The notes under the pieces were generated by a model. That model did not search any database. It had not been told where the DNA came from and worked only from the letters and a program-made list of their open reading frames with translations. 64,000 nt of DNA, from positions 90,994,990-91,058,989 of the forward strand of contig NC_066315.1 of NCBI RefSeq assembly GCF_022539315.1, given 5' to 3'. Numbering within the stretch: position 1 is the stretch's first letter; every line of letters begins with the position of its first letter. The position numbers were made by a program, and so were the translations under genes. Below are positions 24,501-33,800 of the stretch, in pieces. This DNA comes from Serinus canaria (taxonomy: Eukaryota > Chordata > Aves > Passeriformes > Fringillidae).

Positions 24501-25713
24501 TGTGAAGTCAAGTACTGAATTTGCAAGAGTGCTGGATTTAGGAGTAAATCTGCATATACATTTAATATGGAAAAAGATTACCTTCCTATGCTTTGCACCA
24601 CGGTAGTGTGTCTGAAGACTTATAGCGCACATACAGTAAATTTTACAAACCTGAAAGAGAAAAATTGAAAGTACATCTTCAGTTATGCTACGAATATTCT
24701 GCCTTTAGTGAATTATAAATATGAAATACATCCGTTCCTACAGAGCAATCGTGTAATTCTCAAGGTCTTCTCTGGCTCAAACAGTACAGTTCGCATGACT
24801 TTTAGGAGAGCAGCTTACCACTAAAATGTCCAGAAATAGTATGCAAACCTGTTCAAACAATACTTATACACATGTTAAAAAAAAAACAGGTGGTTAAAAA
24901 GTTTTTACAAGACTCCCCCTTCTCTGCTACCAGCACCTTCTGAATTCTTAGTTTTCTAAAGTTCTCCAAGCTAGAAAGCCAGCAAAAACGGATGGTCGTG
25001 CAGTAACTAGAAAGGAACAGAGGGAAAACTACACCCTAGAATAACTGCAGCTCCGTTCATTGCTCATTCACAGCTACATTAAAGGAAGCAGAAAAACAGT
25101 GGAGGAAGATACATGCATTTCATTAAGATCCATAGACACGCATGTACCATTGCAATAATAAAAGACGACGATACAGATGTACAAATACGTCCTACTATCT
25201 TTAGCTTTTAAAAATGCAACGACTAATGCATGTCTTTCCTTTACATACTGTAGCAGAACTTGAATGAGCCAGAAAAAACATCCAGCGCTACAAAAACACC
25301 GCACGACTGACAAATTCAAGGAGTTCTGTCCCGGAGTTGCAGCTTTTAGAGATGAACGAGCCTTTGCGCCCGCCCATCAGAGACACCGAGCCGAGATTAG
25401 AAAGGCTGCAATTGAGAACCATTCCCTGCACCCGTGACTGCCCAAGAACGACCTGAATTCACCGAACCCAGCTCTTCCAGGGACCGGCCAGGCTATTCCC
25501 CACATTAGAGCCCCTCTCGCTCCCGGGCCTGCCCACCAGGCCCGGCTCGGCTCCCCACGGCCGGGAGCGCCGTTCCCAATCCCCGCACGCCTCCCACAGC
25601 CTGCCCGGGCTGAAAACCCACCAAAGACACGCACTCACATCGCAGTAAAAGAGTTTTTTCTCGGGCTCCGCTTTGCCATCTTCTGCCTTAACTTCCTCAG
25701 GCACGGCGCTCAT
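1..25713 (-). CDS. Two-finger matrin/U1-type zinc-finger protein gene, 14 exons, 3' end outside window (partial)
   Basis: Coding exons (transcript order): 25713-25639, 24650-24582, 19567-19540, 12696-12646, 10757-10680, 7979-7843, 7290-7171, 6634-6604, 4643-4622, 4097-4073, 3193-3155, 2053-1952, 1012-907 and 519-1. All have AG/GT borders and the phases close, giving 467 complete codons without a stop. Finger 1 (about residues 24-46) is C-x2-C-x12-H-x5-H, beginning CDVCKIYC. Finger 2 (about 120-141) is C-x2-C-x11-H-x5-H, beginning CRLCGC. This spacing is typical of matrin/U1-type fingers in RNA- and dsRNA-binding proteins, so nuclear RNA binding is inferred. A basic linker follows finger 1 and a charged helical region follows finger 2. 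The tail is acidic, then rich in Tyr, Ser and Asn. I do not recognise the orthologue. Human AHRR is flanked by PDCD6 and EXOC3 and this is neither. The gene is certain; the smallest exons are less so. Confidence 0.85.
907..1012 (-). CDS. Zinc-finger gene exon 13
   Basis: The 106 bp lie between acceptor CCTTACCTAG and donor GTAATT. It encodes DNYNNSLGPVMSVPQDEF and then PERKSIPEHYGPDVEYK plus one base. The polar Asn/Pro-rich composition marks the start of the disordered tail. Confidence 0.82.
1952..2053 (-). CDS. Zinc-finger gene exon 12
   Basis: The 102 bp lie between acceptor TTTTCAACAG and donor GTAAGT. The 34 residues start ETFHITSDSEATLVVRITQE and end KAFCEKKAA, a likely beta/alpha structured segment. 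Confidence 0.85.
3155..3193 (-). CDS. Zinc-finger gene exon 11
   Basis: Acceptor AATCCCACAG and donor GTATGT bracket 39 bp encoding NDPVRKQKALEFL. It is phase 0 on both sides and continues smoothly from exon 10 into exon 12. Confidence 0.8.
4073..4097 (-). CDS. Zinc-finger gene exon 10 (25-bp microexon)
   Basis: Acceptor CTTTTAAG and donor GTATGT bracket 25 bp encoding WEDDYKHE after a split Arg, ending in phase 0. Confidence 0.72.
4622..4643 (-). CDS. Zinc-finger gene exon 9 (22-bp microexon)
   Basis: Acceptor TTTTCTAG and donor GTGAGA bracket 22 bp reading (S)PLEKES plus two bases that form Arg with exon 10. Its phase links exons 8 and 10. Confidence 0.65.
6246..6312. repeat. Short 12-bp-unit tandem repeat, intron 8
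   Basis: About five imperfect units related to GCCACCAAGAAA lie between exons 8 and 9. A plus-strand frame through them reads Lys-Ala-Thr-Lys repeats, a by-product of the repeat. Confidence 0.6.
6604..6634 (-). CDS. Zinc-finger gene exon 8 (31-bp microexon)
   Basis: Acceptor ATTTTTAG and donor GTAAGT bracket 31 bp read as MEGCTRPATS plus one base. The length gives the phase change exon 9 needs. An alternative acceptor 7 bp further in leaves an open frame (VAQDQLPH) but breaks the phase with exons 9-11. Confidence 0.65.
7171..7290 (-). CDS. Zinc-finger gene exon 7
   Basis: The 120 bp, phase 0 at both ends, lie between acceptor TTGTTTACAG and donor GTAATT. The 40 residues are Lys/Glu-rich, starting SKEFPDKMKRKPTDAKE and ending EKSEGLKMYK, probably helical. 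Confidence 0.88.
7843..7979 (-). CDS. Zinc-finger gene exon 6 (finger 2)
   Basis: The 137 bp lie between acceptor TTTTACAG and donor GTGAGT. It encodes LEHVVEVRFEGRREPRYE followed by the second finger, CRLCGCNSEVAPMIEHLSGY and then KH, a C-x2-C-x11-H-x5-H arrangement. One of the best-supported exons of the gene. Confidence 0.92.
8681..9239 (-). mobile_element. Solo LTR, avian ERVL-like, in intron 5 of the zinc-finger gene
   Basis: The plus strand starts TGATGGGTTGATCCCAGCCA and ends AGACCTGCTACA. Blocks such as GTTTAATAAG, TGGTACAGAATATCC and GGCACAAATCCAAAACATAC match, in reverse, an LTR family widespread in birds. Orientation is the same strand as the gene. No clear target duplication was found and the sequence is diverged, so it is old. 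No retroviral genes flank it. Confidence 0.75.
9700..10450 (+). mobile_element. CR1 LINE fragment with 3' end, intron 5 of the zinc-finger gene
   Basis: It reads in CR1 sense: GGGTCAGTACTGGGTCCAGT near 9743, AGGAGAAGGCTCAGAGGGGA near 10137, and the 3' end CCCCTTCCAACCTCAACCAT then TCTGTGATCT to about 10450. About 750 bp of the 3' region remains, 5'-truncated, antisense to the host gene. Confidence 0.88.
10680..10757 (-). CDS. Zinc-finger gene exon 5
   Basis: The 78 bp lie between acceptor TTACTTCAG and donor GTATGG. It encodes VKRSFAGYITSLKDFMND followed by PRREEPLIG, the last Gly split with exon 6. It forms the stretch between the two fingers. Confidence 0.88.
12646..12696 (-). CDS. Zinc-finger gene exon 4
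   Basis: The 51 bp lie between acceptor TTATCCTAG and donor GTAGCT. The only phase compatible with the next exon (one base carried in and out) is open and reads SSALIRVPMKHRVLRR. Basic and probably helical. Confidence 0.75.
12697..19539 (-). other. Intron 3 of the zinc-finger gene
   Basis: A 6.8-kb AT-rich intron holding the diverged CR1 at 14400-14900. No other exon compatible with the phases of exons 3 and 4 was accepted. Confidence 0.6.
14400..14900 (+). mobile_element. Diverged CR1-like fragment, intron 3 of the zinc-finger gene
   Basis: The stretch carries degraded CR1 landmarks in order: AGAAGAGGCTTGGGAGCTGG, GAGATGAAGAGGAGACATAA, and AAAGATTAGATATTAGGATA with AAAATTCCTCTTTG. The 3' terminus is not clear. 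Older than the 9700-10450 copy. Confidence 0.55.
19540..19567 (-). CDS. Zinc-finger gene exon 3 (28-bp microexon)
   Basis: It encodes KALRRRNPY plus one base, with donor GTAAGT and a weak acceptor (AAGCAAGAG). Exon 2 ends in phase 0 and exon 4 needs one carried base, so an exon of 3n+1 bp is required between them; 28 bp fits. The basic content suits the linker after a matrin-type finger. The weak polypyrimidine tract is the main doubt. Confidence 0.6.
19568..24581 (-). other. Intron 2 of the zinc-finger gene
   Basis: A 5.0-kb AT-rich intron. It holds a short tandem duplication (unit GAAGATATGCTGCAGAAAACA near 21272-21313), a duplicated GACAGTTAAGTCTATGT motif near 24121-24158 and several A-runs. 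Nothing else was recognised. Confidence 0.55.
24582..24650 (-). CDS. Zinc-finger gene exon 2 (finger 1)
   Basis: It is preceded by acceptor TCTCTTTCAG and followed by GTAATC. The 69 bp in phase 0 encode VCKIYCMCAISLQTHYRGAK and then HRK. Joined to exon 1 it completes the second Cys and both His of a C-x2-C-x12-H-x5-H matrin-type finger. Confidence 0.85.
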
Positions 25714-26300
25714 CCTGCACGGCCGGGAGAAAGAAAAAAAAAAAAAACCAAAAAAATAAAACCAACTGTTGTTCACACGGTGCTTTACAGCGACCAGGTG
25801 AGGGCTGGGGCCACGCCTCTGGCGGACGAGCTGGGTTATTATTTCGCTATTTAAGCGCTATTGTTTTATGCTGTAGATCAGTGCACACCTCCCAACCTCA
25901 GCTCTGCCCCAGAGCATCCGGCAGCTCGCGACCACCTCGCCCCCCACAGCGTTCGTCACTTCCGTCAGCGCCACAGCCACGCCCCCAGGCCGGCGGCCAT
26001 CTGCGGGCAGCCGCTCCCCTCGGCCAATGGGGAGCCAGCGTGGCGCCGCGCGCCTGGCAGCAGGCCACGCCCCCGGGCTCAAGCCACGCCCCCCGTGCCC
26101 GGCCGGGCGCCCGCTGGCGTGAGGGAGGAACCGGGGTCAGCTGGGCCGGGATGGGAGGCTGGGAGCAGGCCGGGATGGACAGTGGGCCCGTCCGGGAGGA
26201 ACCCCGGGAGCACTTCCAGGAGAGGATGCTGAGCCCAGCTGAGGCCAAGGGAGGATACTGTAACCAGTTCAGACCGGGGTGGGTGCCTGGACCTGTTTAG
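25360..26300 (-). promoter_or_regulatory. CpG-island promoter of the zinc-finger gene
   Basis: This GC- and CpG-rich block sits in otherwise AT-rich DNA and covers the start codon at 25713. Visible candidates are an ETS site CACTTCCGT (25957-25965), a CCAAT core (26024-26028), a YY1-like GCGGCCATCTGC (25993-26004) and GC-box-like CCACGCCCC stretches. No TATA box stands out. The layout fits a broadly expressed gene. The site calls are by eye, and divergent transcription on the plus strand is possible but not shown. Confidence 0.75.
25639..25713 (-). CDS. Zinc-finger gene coding exon 1 (start codon)
   Basis: It encodes 25 residues beginning MSAVPEEVKAEDGK and ending LFYCD, then donor GTGAGT. 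The ATG at 25713-25711 is the only in-frame ATG here, with A at -3. The exon supplies the first Cys of finger 1 and ends in phase 0. The 5' side carries a pyrimidine tract ending GTGCAG right before the ATG, so an upstream non-coding exon is possible. Confidence 0.85.
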
Positions 26301-26354
26301 GATGGATGCTGGGACCAGTTCAGGTTCGTGGTGCATACTGGGACCTATCCAGAG
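26220..26354. repeat. Degenerate minisatellite, left part
   Basis: GC-rich imperfect units of roughly 25-35 bp share a core like GATGCTGGGACCAGTTCAGG. Copies begin near 26225, 26253, 26304 and 26334. The array stops at a solo LTR and resumes on its other side. Confidence 0.65.
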
Positions 26355-26982
26355 TGTGGAAAAATGCGTGTTTTATGATTGGCTTTTCGCAAATATTAAA
26401 ATGAATATTATATGTGTTATGTTAGAAAGTTATGCTGTCTTAATTTTCTTACGTAGTGTGTTAAATACAGTTTTAGGTTATTACAAAATGTTTAAATAGA
26501 AACTATGCTATGTAAGATAGATACTTTTTAAAAAGAAAGGACTTGCAGCAAGATAGCAGCCACAAGACACCTAAATCTTTCAGAGAAAGAGAATTTATTG
26601 CTCCATTATCAGAAGAAACTTAACTTCTTCCTGCCTCACTCTTCCATGAAGATGCCGTCAGGATTAAGATGAAGAAGCTGACACTGACCAGACCGAATCC
26701 TTTGTTTTAATGGAATTTATGCATCATGTCTGAGGTGTATGAATATGCAACAGGCTATTGTTTTTAAGGGTTAATTCTCTGTTAACAGGTGTCCTTTTTC
26801 GGGCTTTTGTTGCCCAGAAAAAGGTACCCAGACGTCTGTAGCTCTTTGTTTCTGTTGTCTCATATTGTTCTAATCCTAATTGTCCAAATTTTTATTACTC
26901 TAATTATATTGCTATTTTTATAACCATTTTATTAATATTAAACTTTTAAAATTTTAAAAACGACTGATTGGCGTTTTTCACA
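26355..26982 (+). mobile_element. Solo LTR of an avian endogenous retrovirus with 5-bp target duplication
   Basis: The AT-rich 628-bp block starts TGTGGAAAAATGCG and ends GGCGTTTTTCACA, the canonical TG...CA ends. It is flanked by direct repeats CAGAG (26350-26354 and 26983-26987). No internal retroviral sequence is present, so it is a solo LTR left by recombination. I recognise it as close to a family abundant in zebra finch; family name not verified. It interrupts a GC-rich minisatellite and lies about 640 bp upstream of the zinc-finger gene start, in the opposite orientation. Confidence 0.88.
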
Positions 26983-27108
26983 CAGAGCAAACTCTGGGAG
27001 GGGGCCAGGGTGCACAGATGCTGGGACAAGTTCAGAGGGGTTGCTGGAACCATTTGAGGCCAGCGAGTGCTGGGGGTTACTGGGCCCAGTACAGGGAAGG
27101 GGCAAGAA
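26983..27108. repeat. Degenerate minisatellite, right part
   Basis: After the second CAGAG copy the same unit type resumes (AGATGCTGGGACAAGTTCAG near 27015, then TGCTGGAACCATTTGAGG and TTACTGGGCCCAGTACAGG). Before the LTR insertion this was one array with the 26220-26354 block. A short (CAG)n run follows at about 27117-27130. Confidence 0.65.
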
Positions 27109-27149
27109 ACACACACAGCAGCAGCAGCAGCTTTAATTTAAATGCAAAC

Positions 27150-27155
27150 ATTTTA
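27150..27155 (-). terminator. Candidate minus-strand polyadenylation signal
   Basis: The minus strand reads AATAAA here, followed about 20 nt on by an A-rich stretch (TTTAAATTAAAG). It could end a transcript from the AHRR side, implying a 3' UTR near 7.8 kb, or be chance in AT-rich DNA. Other AATAAA matches lie near 31786 and 31361. Confidence 0.25.
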
Positions 27156-27720
27156 TTTTAAAATGTCTCAGCTTTACGCTTCTGCCTGGTAATAAATGTA
27201 AAATATAATTTAAGAAGTACGCTTAAAAGTTCCCTCTAAAAGCAGGCTGAGGAGACAGTACAAAACACAACAGAAAAGTGCACCGGGTTCAAACAACGTG
27301 CCAGAACGTCAAATCCACAGGTCACTGCCTGCTCTGAATCAGCCACAATACCTTTTACAGGTGTATTAGCAATATAACATGCCACCTATGGTACTCCTAT
27401 GCACAGAGCAGCACAGCCAGTGGTGCTGCTTGGGTTACTCTTTACCAGAGGTGATCCCACAGGATTCCCTGGGTTGGCTTCCCCGGGGCTGCAGCTGTAC
27501 CTGTCTGCTGCTTCCTCTCCCCAGATGGGCAGCGTTCGTGCCTCAGCCACATGCCCCACTGCAGGCATTACCTGCATCATGTAGTACGTTTTCAAATAGT
27601 GCTGGGGTGGTTGCAGTGTTCTCTCCAGAAATACACCCTCCCCAAAAAAAAGTTTTGGGGAATCATGGAGTGCCAGATAGGCCAAAATTGTTTGTGGAAC
27701 TCCACGCAACTGTTTCTTAA

Positions 27721-27830
27721 TCACAGAACCGTAGAATGGTTTGGGTTGGAAGGGATCTTAAAGATTATTCAATCCCCCTGCCATGGGCAGGGACACCTTC
27801 CACTAGACCAGACTGCTAAGAATTAGTCTT
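27721..27830 (-). mobile_element. CR1 LINE 3' end fragment
   Basis: Read on the plus strand it begins TCACAGAACCGTAGAATGG, followed by a GGTTGGAAGGGATCTTAAAG-like block and CTGCCATGGGCAGGGACACC. This is the reverse complement of the avian CR1 3' terminus, so the element is 5'-truncated and oriented minus. Confidence 0.88.
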
Positions 27831-30800
27831 GTCCTCCACTGTGTTTCTTCAGGAGAAGCAGGAATGGCACTTTTAATACTGGACTGTAAGTGGTGTGTAA
27901 TGGCAGATTATACCCCTTTGGTGATGATGTTATTGGTACCTGGACATTTCTCTTACAGTCTTTTACACGGAGTCACATTAAATGCTTGATCATTATTTGT
28001 GATTCTAATCTCAAAATCTAAAATGGACTAATTAAAAACACCAGACTGTACATGTTATGTAATGCTTCCATACCCTTCTTAATTAAAAAAATTAAAATTG
28101 GAAATTAAAAGTGCAGTTGCCCAGTGAAAGCATAAACCCATGTAGAAAAAAATGAAAGAAGCAAAAAACCAAAATTAGTTCCTTGATTATTTGAAAGAGA
28201 GACCATATCTAAAGGACAAAGGGTTTGGCATTACATACATACTCTGCAGCACTAAACCCTTGGTGGTAGCTGGGGGTCTCCTGGCAGTACAAACTCCTGA
28301 AGAGAGGATGTTTTGCCAGCAAAGTGGCCTTTTTTCTGGTTTTGGGGATACAGCTGTTATTAGTGAGTACCTCCATCTTATTAAAGAAAGGGAAGAAATG
28401 GGGAATTGCAGTTCTGCCTAACACTGTTCTTTTAGCAAAACTTTTGAAGTATGCCTAAAGTGGAAATAAAGCTACAGATACAGAAAACAGAAAGGACAGA
28501 GACCAAAATGTACCATCCTATGCAATCAAAAAGGTGGAAAAGCTAGAGGAGGAAAAGGGAATTGCCTTTAAGGAAGAAAGCGTTCTTTGGTTTTGTTGAG
28601 AAGGAATTCAGGGGGGAGAGGGTGTGAAGAAGAACCCTTTCAGAAGAGGGAAGTTTGTTGACTGTGCAGAGGAAGAATCTTCTTAGCTATAGTGAGAGTA
28701 GAAACAAAACTGAATACTGTTATTGAGAACTGAGATAACTTTTGCCCTTTTGAAGTTCTTTCTAGAAAGACAAAATTTTAAAAAAATTTAAAAAACCTAC
28801 AACAGTTGACACTTGCCTCTCCTTATTTCACATTTTAAATCAACACAGAGAGGATACACATGGTCCTAAAACCCCAAAAGAAAAAGTGAAGGACAAAAAA
28901 GTGGTTCAGAAGGAAGAGCTCACACCCTCCTGTGGTGCAAAATGAGGAGCTCTAGACCAGAACTTTGCCTGATTTTTTTTAAACATATATTTTAATCGCT
29001 GAAATGCAATTAATAAGACTAGCCAAGCAGCTGATGTTCTTTCTATTGCCTTCTACACATCTTTTTTTACCATCATTCTACCAGTACAAATATGAACCTG
29101 GAACTGTCCCTTGAGCCCTGTTATATCAAGATAATCTTTAAAAACTTAGGACTGCATTGTTAGAGCATCAACTGCACAATTACCAGCAGCAAGAGAGTTA
29201 ATGCACACAGTGAATTTACCACAGTTTGGAAAACTAGCCCCAAGAAAGGAACAAGAGCACTTTGTGTCTCCTAGAATGATGTTTTCAGTCTGGTTGAGAA
29301 ATGCATCTTAGCATTGAAATTACTCAATCCTTATTTTCAAGAAATTATTTTAACTTGCAAAGTTATAGAATCAGTTCTACAGAAGAAAAAATAGGATGTG
29401 ATTTCAGGCCACAGAATTTTTCTGTAGGTGAAGAATTAATGCTGTAATCACAGAATAATTACACCTTGATGGCAACATATCTTTTCTCTTTCCAAAATTT
29501 ATCTTAACTTTTTTTTTTTACTTTCCTTCCAGACTACCACTCAAAGAATAACTTTGCCTAAGCACAAGCAAGTGCTTGGATCTCCAGACGTTTGGGTTGG
29601 TTTTTTTTAAAGGCCTTTGTCTGTTTAGAATATATTTCAGCCTGTTGCTGATGACTTTGTTCAGAGGCATTTCTGATAGCACGATAGGGAAATGTAATGA
29701 CAAGAACATAATGACAAGAACATGCCAGATGTCCCTCAAACGTGACAAAGATCTGTCTATCAGGGTGGTAGTGCCTATGAACATAAGCTACTGGGTGCAG
29801 CCCTCGTGTATGAATCTCCTTCAGGTGGATGAAAGCCTTGTGACTACATCCTGAGCGTGGCCACCTGCACAATCTCTTGCTCTCTACATGTTACAGCACC
29901 TGTTTCAGTTGTGATGCACAATTTCTCATAGGGCTTGGCTAGATTTAAAAGAAACTCCAAGGAAAGAAACGCCTGTTCTAGTGAGAAACTTTCTGCAGTC
30001 AAGTTTAGGTTTTGGATTTTTTTTTTGGATCTCCGTATGATAAGAAAAGTATTTCTATTTTAAATGTTTATACCCTTAAAGAGTAGAGAGAAAGAGAAAA
30101 CAAGCAGATAGAGAAGACAAGAAAAGATAGAGTGGGTCTACACCCCTGCCATTCTGAGGCTGGTTTTCTTGGTCAGGTGATGCTGAAATGAAAGAAAATA
30201 AGTGTGTTGATTTTTTTTTACCACTACCTAAGGCAATGTATGTATTCATATGTAGGGGAAATTATGGCTTTTGACTATTTTAATTAAAACCTAACACCTT
30301 GCTATGACAAACTAATGGATTTCCTGAAATAACTACAGTGGGTGAGACTGTCCTATTTAAGTTCCAGAATGGCTTCAACAGAGAGAGTTAAGAAAAGCTT
30401 CTAGGCAGCAGAAACGGATCTTATCCCTCAGGCTTGTTGCCTCTTAAATATTTTTAAGCTCTAGGGATTTCCAGAAGAATTGCACATGCCATCTCAATAC
30501 CATATCAAAGGATCAGCACCCACAGTCTTACTGAACTGACTGATGCTCAAATGTCAGGGTACCCTGTACTATCCAGAGCAGACTCAGATGTAAGAACTTT
30601 CAGAATACATGACTGTTCCAATAAAGGGTGGGTAAACCACAGATTTAAACTTTGCAATAGTATGCTAAAATCAAAGAGCAGAAAGTTAGTCTTTCCTACA
30701 GTGAATTTAGGTATAGTCCCTTAATCTTTCACTTTCCTTGTTAAATCTCTGAACCCAGGCTGACTGAAACAAGTTTACCACTCACTCAGTGCTGCCCTCA

Positions 30801-33800
30801 CTCAGAACTTTTGAAACTAAGCTTTACTTTGGTATCCAAAGACTTTAACATCAATGTAAATTATTTATAGTGTTACCTTCAGTGGAGGTCTGCCCCAGTT
30901 TCAGTCACTATGTAAGTGCAGGAAAATCTACTCTTTTTGCTGTTCAAGCTTACCCCTAGCTCAAATCATGTTGTTTCTCTGTAAAAGTAGTAGCTTTCAA
31001 TAGTGTTGGACTAGCATTTGTATGCTGCTCAACAGCTGAAATCAGGTCACTTTCTCAGTAAAGTCAAGACCTCAATCAGCAGCTTTAGCACTGATAATAG
31101 TCTCTGTTCTATGTGGACCAGGTAACATCCCAGGGGAAGATGCCTTCTCACAGCTATTAGAACTGCTCACCTTCCATACCAAAATATACCCTCCCAAAGA
31201 TCAGGGAATTCATGAGTCCATTCTGTCTCAACCTCTGGAGGGTTTATGGCTGAGGAAGTTTGAATGCTGTTATCAGTCAGGCATTTCTTTCAGCCTGAAT
31301 GCTCCAAGTTCCTATTAGGCAAGCATTTCACTAGGCATTTCTTCTACAAGAATAATTTTTTATTGTTGCTACAATAAATGCATTGGAAGGCTCCTAAAAT
31401 AGACTTTGTGGCTGTGCTGAAGGGATACAAATACCAGTTCATTAAGGCTAAAAGCTAAACACCATTGACAGAAAAGATCTTAAACCCTTCTTCTCAGTGC
31501 TAGTTTTTAGAATAATACCAGAGCAACAACAACCACCAAGAAAATGTAACAATTTTAAAGAATTGCTCTGTCTTTCATCCTATTTACTGGTCAGTGCCAG
31601 AGGGTCATTAATGTCTGCATACAAAAAAGGTTTATAAGATTAAATCAGTGGTAATTTAACAGGGTACAATGCAATGTCAGGATTCAGTCCTGACTCAATC
31701 CAGGGCACATATCACGGGGAGAGGTTGAAGGCATATCTGTGCCTTAAACACAAATGGCAAGTAATTATTTTAAGCATTTATTTCCTCTGCTCTTTCCAAG
31801 TACTAAGAAGGAGCTGGTCTTTGTTTAATGCCAACAATGCTTAGCAATTGTCCAAAAAGAGGACACACTGCTGATCTCTTCATAAGCCCAGTTCTTGGGA
31901 GATTGCTGTAATGCATGTGTGATAGTTTAGACTAGAAGGAATTCTACTGATACCACATTTTTTCATGTGAGACCTGAAGAACTCAGCCACAAATTAGGTG
32001 GGCCAAAATCAAATGTGATGTGCAGGATAAGTATTTTTCTTGGCTTCAGACTTAATGGAATAATAAGGAAACAAACATGACTGCGTTTACACAGCAGGGA
32101 GTCAGAAGGTGACATCTCACTTTTGAGTCACGCATTCATCCATCCATCCACCTAGAAGCCCATTACATCTCATGTGTCAGATTGCATTCCCTTACATGCA
32201 GAAGCTTCACCTACCTCTATAATATTGATCAAGATGTGTAAAATGTGTCTGGGTTTGTTGGAAACATAAGAAAAATAATTCTAACTGATATGTGCCAGAA
32301 AGCCTGAGAACCGATAGAGTTACGTCAACAAAAAAAGAATGAATTTTGTAACAGGGAGAACTTTAGAAAATTTCGGTTGTTTATATAAATTGCTTCTGCA
32401 CTCAGAGACCTGGCTAGTACAGTTCCCCCACTGTAGTCACAGCAAGTATTATTTCTAAGGACAGACAAGGCTTTTGGTGGCACAGTCCTCTACAGAGCTG
32501 CACCTGGTGTAACCACTCCCATTGTGCAAAATGGCATCAGCATGTCCAGATGAAGATAGTAGGGTGTAGAGTCACACTTCATCAATGCAAATGATGTGAG
32601 AAAGTGCAAGGCAGTGTGAAACCCCAGGTACTCTCATTCAGAGGGCTGTGACAGTGATTCCAAGTGTGGAATTAAACAAGCAGCTTGTCAGAGGTCATGC
32701 AGGTGTGTCCTCCACCTGCCCCAGCCATCGGTTCCCACACTACCCTGTCTCCCCATCACCTGGTTTCTGCCAGGCAGCTGCACAAGGAGCTGGACTGGAG
32801 AATATTGCAGGGCTTATAGCACAACCCTGCAGCAGCTCTGAAGCACTCAGTAGTGTCTGGCACCAGCACAGTTCTCCAGTGCCACTACTGCATGCCAAGC
32901 AAGGGACCATGACAGCAACTCTGTGAGAGTCTAAAGAGCTGCTGCTTGTAATCATGTAGATAGTGAATCAGTGAAGCAGAGCTTGTGCAGCAACACTGAT
33001 TTATGGCAGTCTCACTCTGCATGAGGAAAAAGTTTGCTTGTCCACAAGTATTTTTGCAGTTTGGCTTGAATTTAAGTGATGTGGGCAGTGTACTGGAGAG
33101 CAGTGTAAATTCCACCACTGTGATCTCACTTCAGAACAGGGTCTGATATTGCTTTGCAACCACTGGCAGGAGTCCTAGAGCAAGGATATCAAGACTGTCT
33201 CAAACAATAGGCAGCACATGGCCAACAGGGAGCTGATGTACCTCGGACACAAAAAGGAAACGTTCTCATGGCTTGGATATTTTCAGCTGGACTATGACAG
33301 ATCTAACCCAAGATACAGTAAGGTGTTGCTGCCCTTCTTTACTGTCCAGTGTGCAGCATGTCATACCACAGTTCATAAGCACTAACATGCAGAGAATAAA
33401 TATCTTTACACCTGCCAACTCCAATGTACAGGCAGTAAATTCTATCAGAAGAGATAATCAGTCTTCTTGGAGAAGAGCAGCCTCCCAGGTGCAGAACCAT
33501 TGCACTACCTGAAAACTTCACTTATCCCACATATTTAAAGCATTTGGGAGAATTTTATGCCACTCATCTGGCATGTAAAGCCATGCCCTTCGTGACTAAC
33601 AGATAAAGGAAGACATTATAATTATTTATAACATTTTGAAAAAGAAGACATTCATTACAGGGCTTCTTTCAAAAAGCACATATACATACATCTAAGCTAT
33701 TTTTTTTTTTAATGATGTGGTTGTTATATAGGTGAAGTTGATATAAAGTTGAAATAGTGCAATTTTAAAACAAAAATTAGTGCAGGAGTCAAACTACAAC

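Noticed and set aside
25861..26300. Plus-strand frames of 120-140 residues in the CpG island
   Set aside because: Pro/Ala/Arg/Gly-rich frames are expected in GC-rich DNA, and several overlap in different frames. None shows a known domain.
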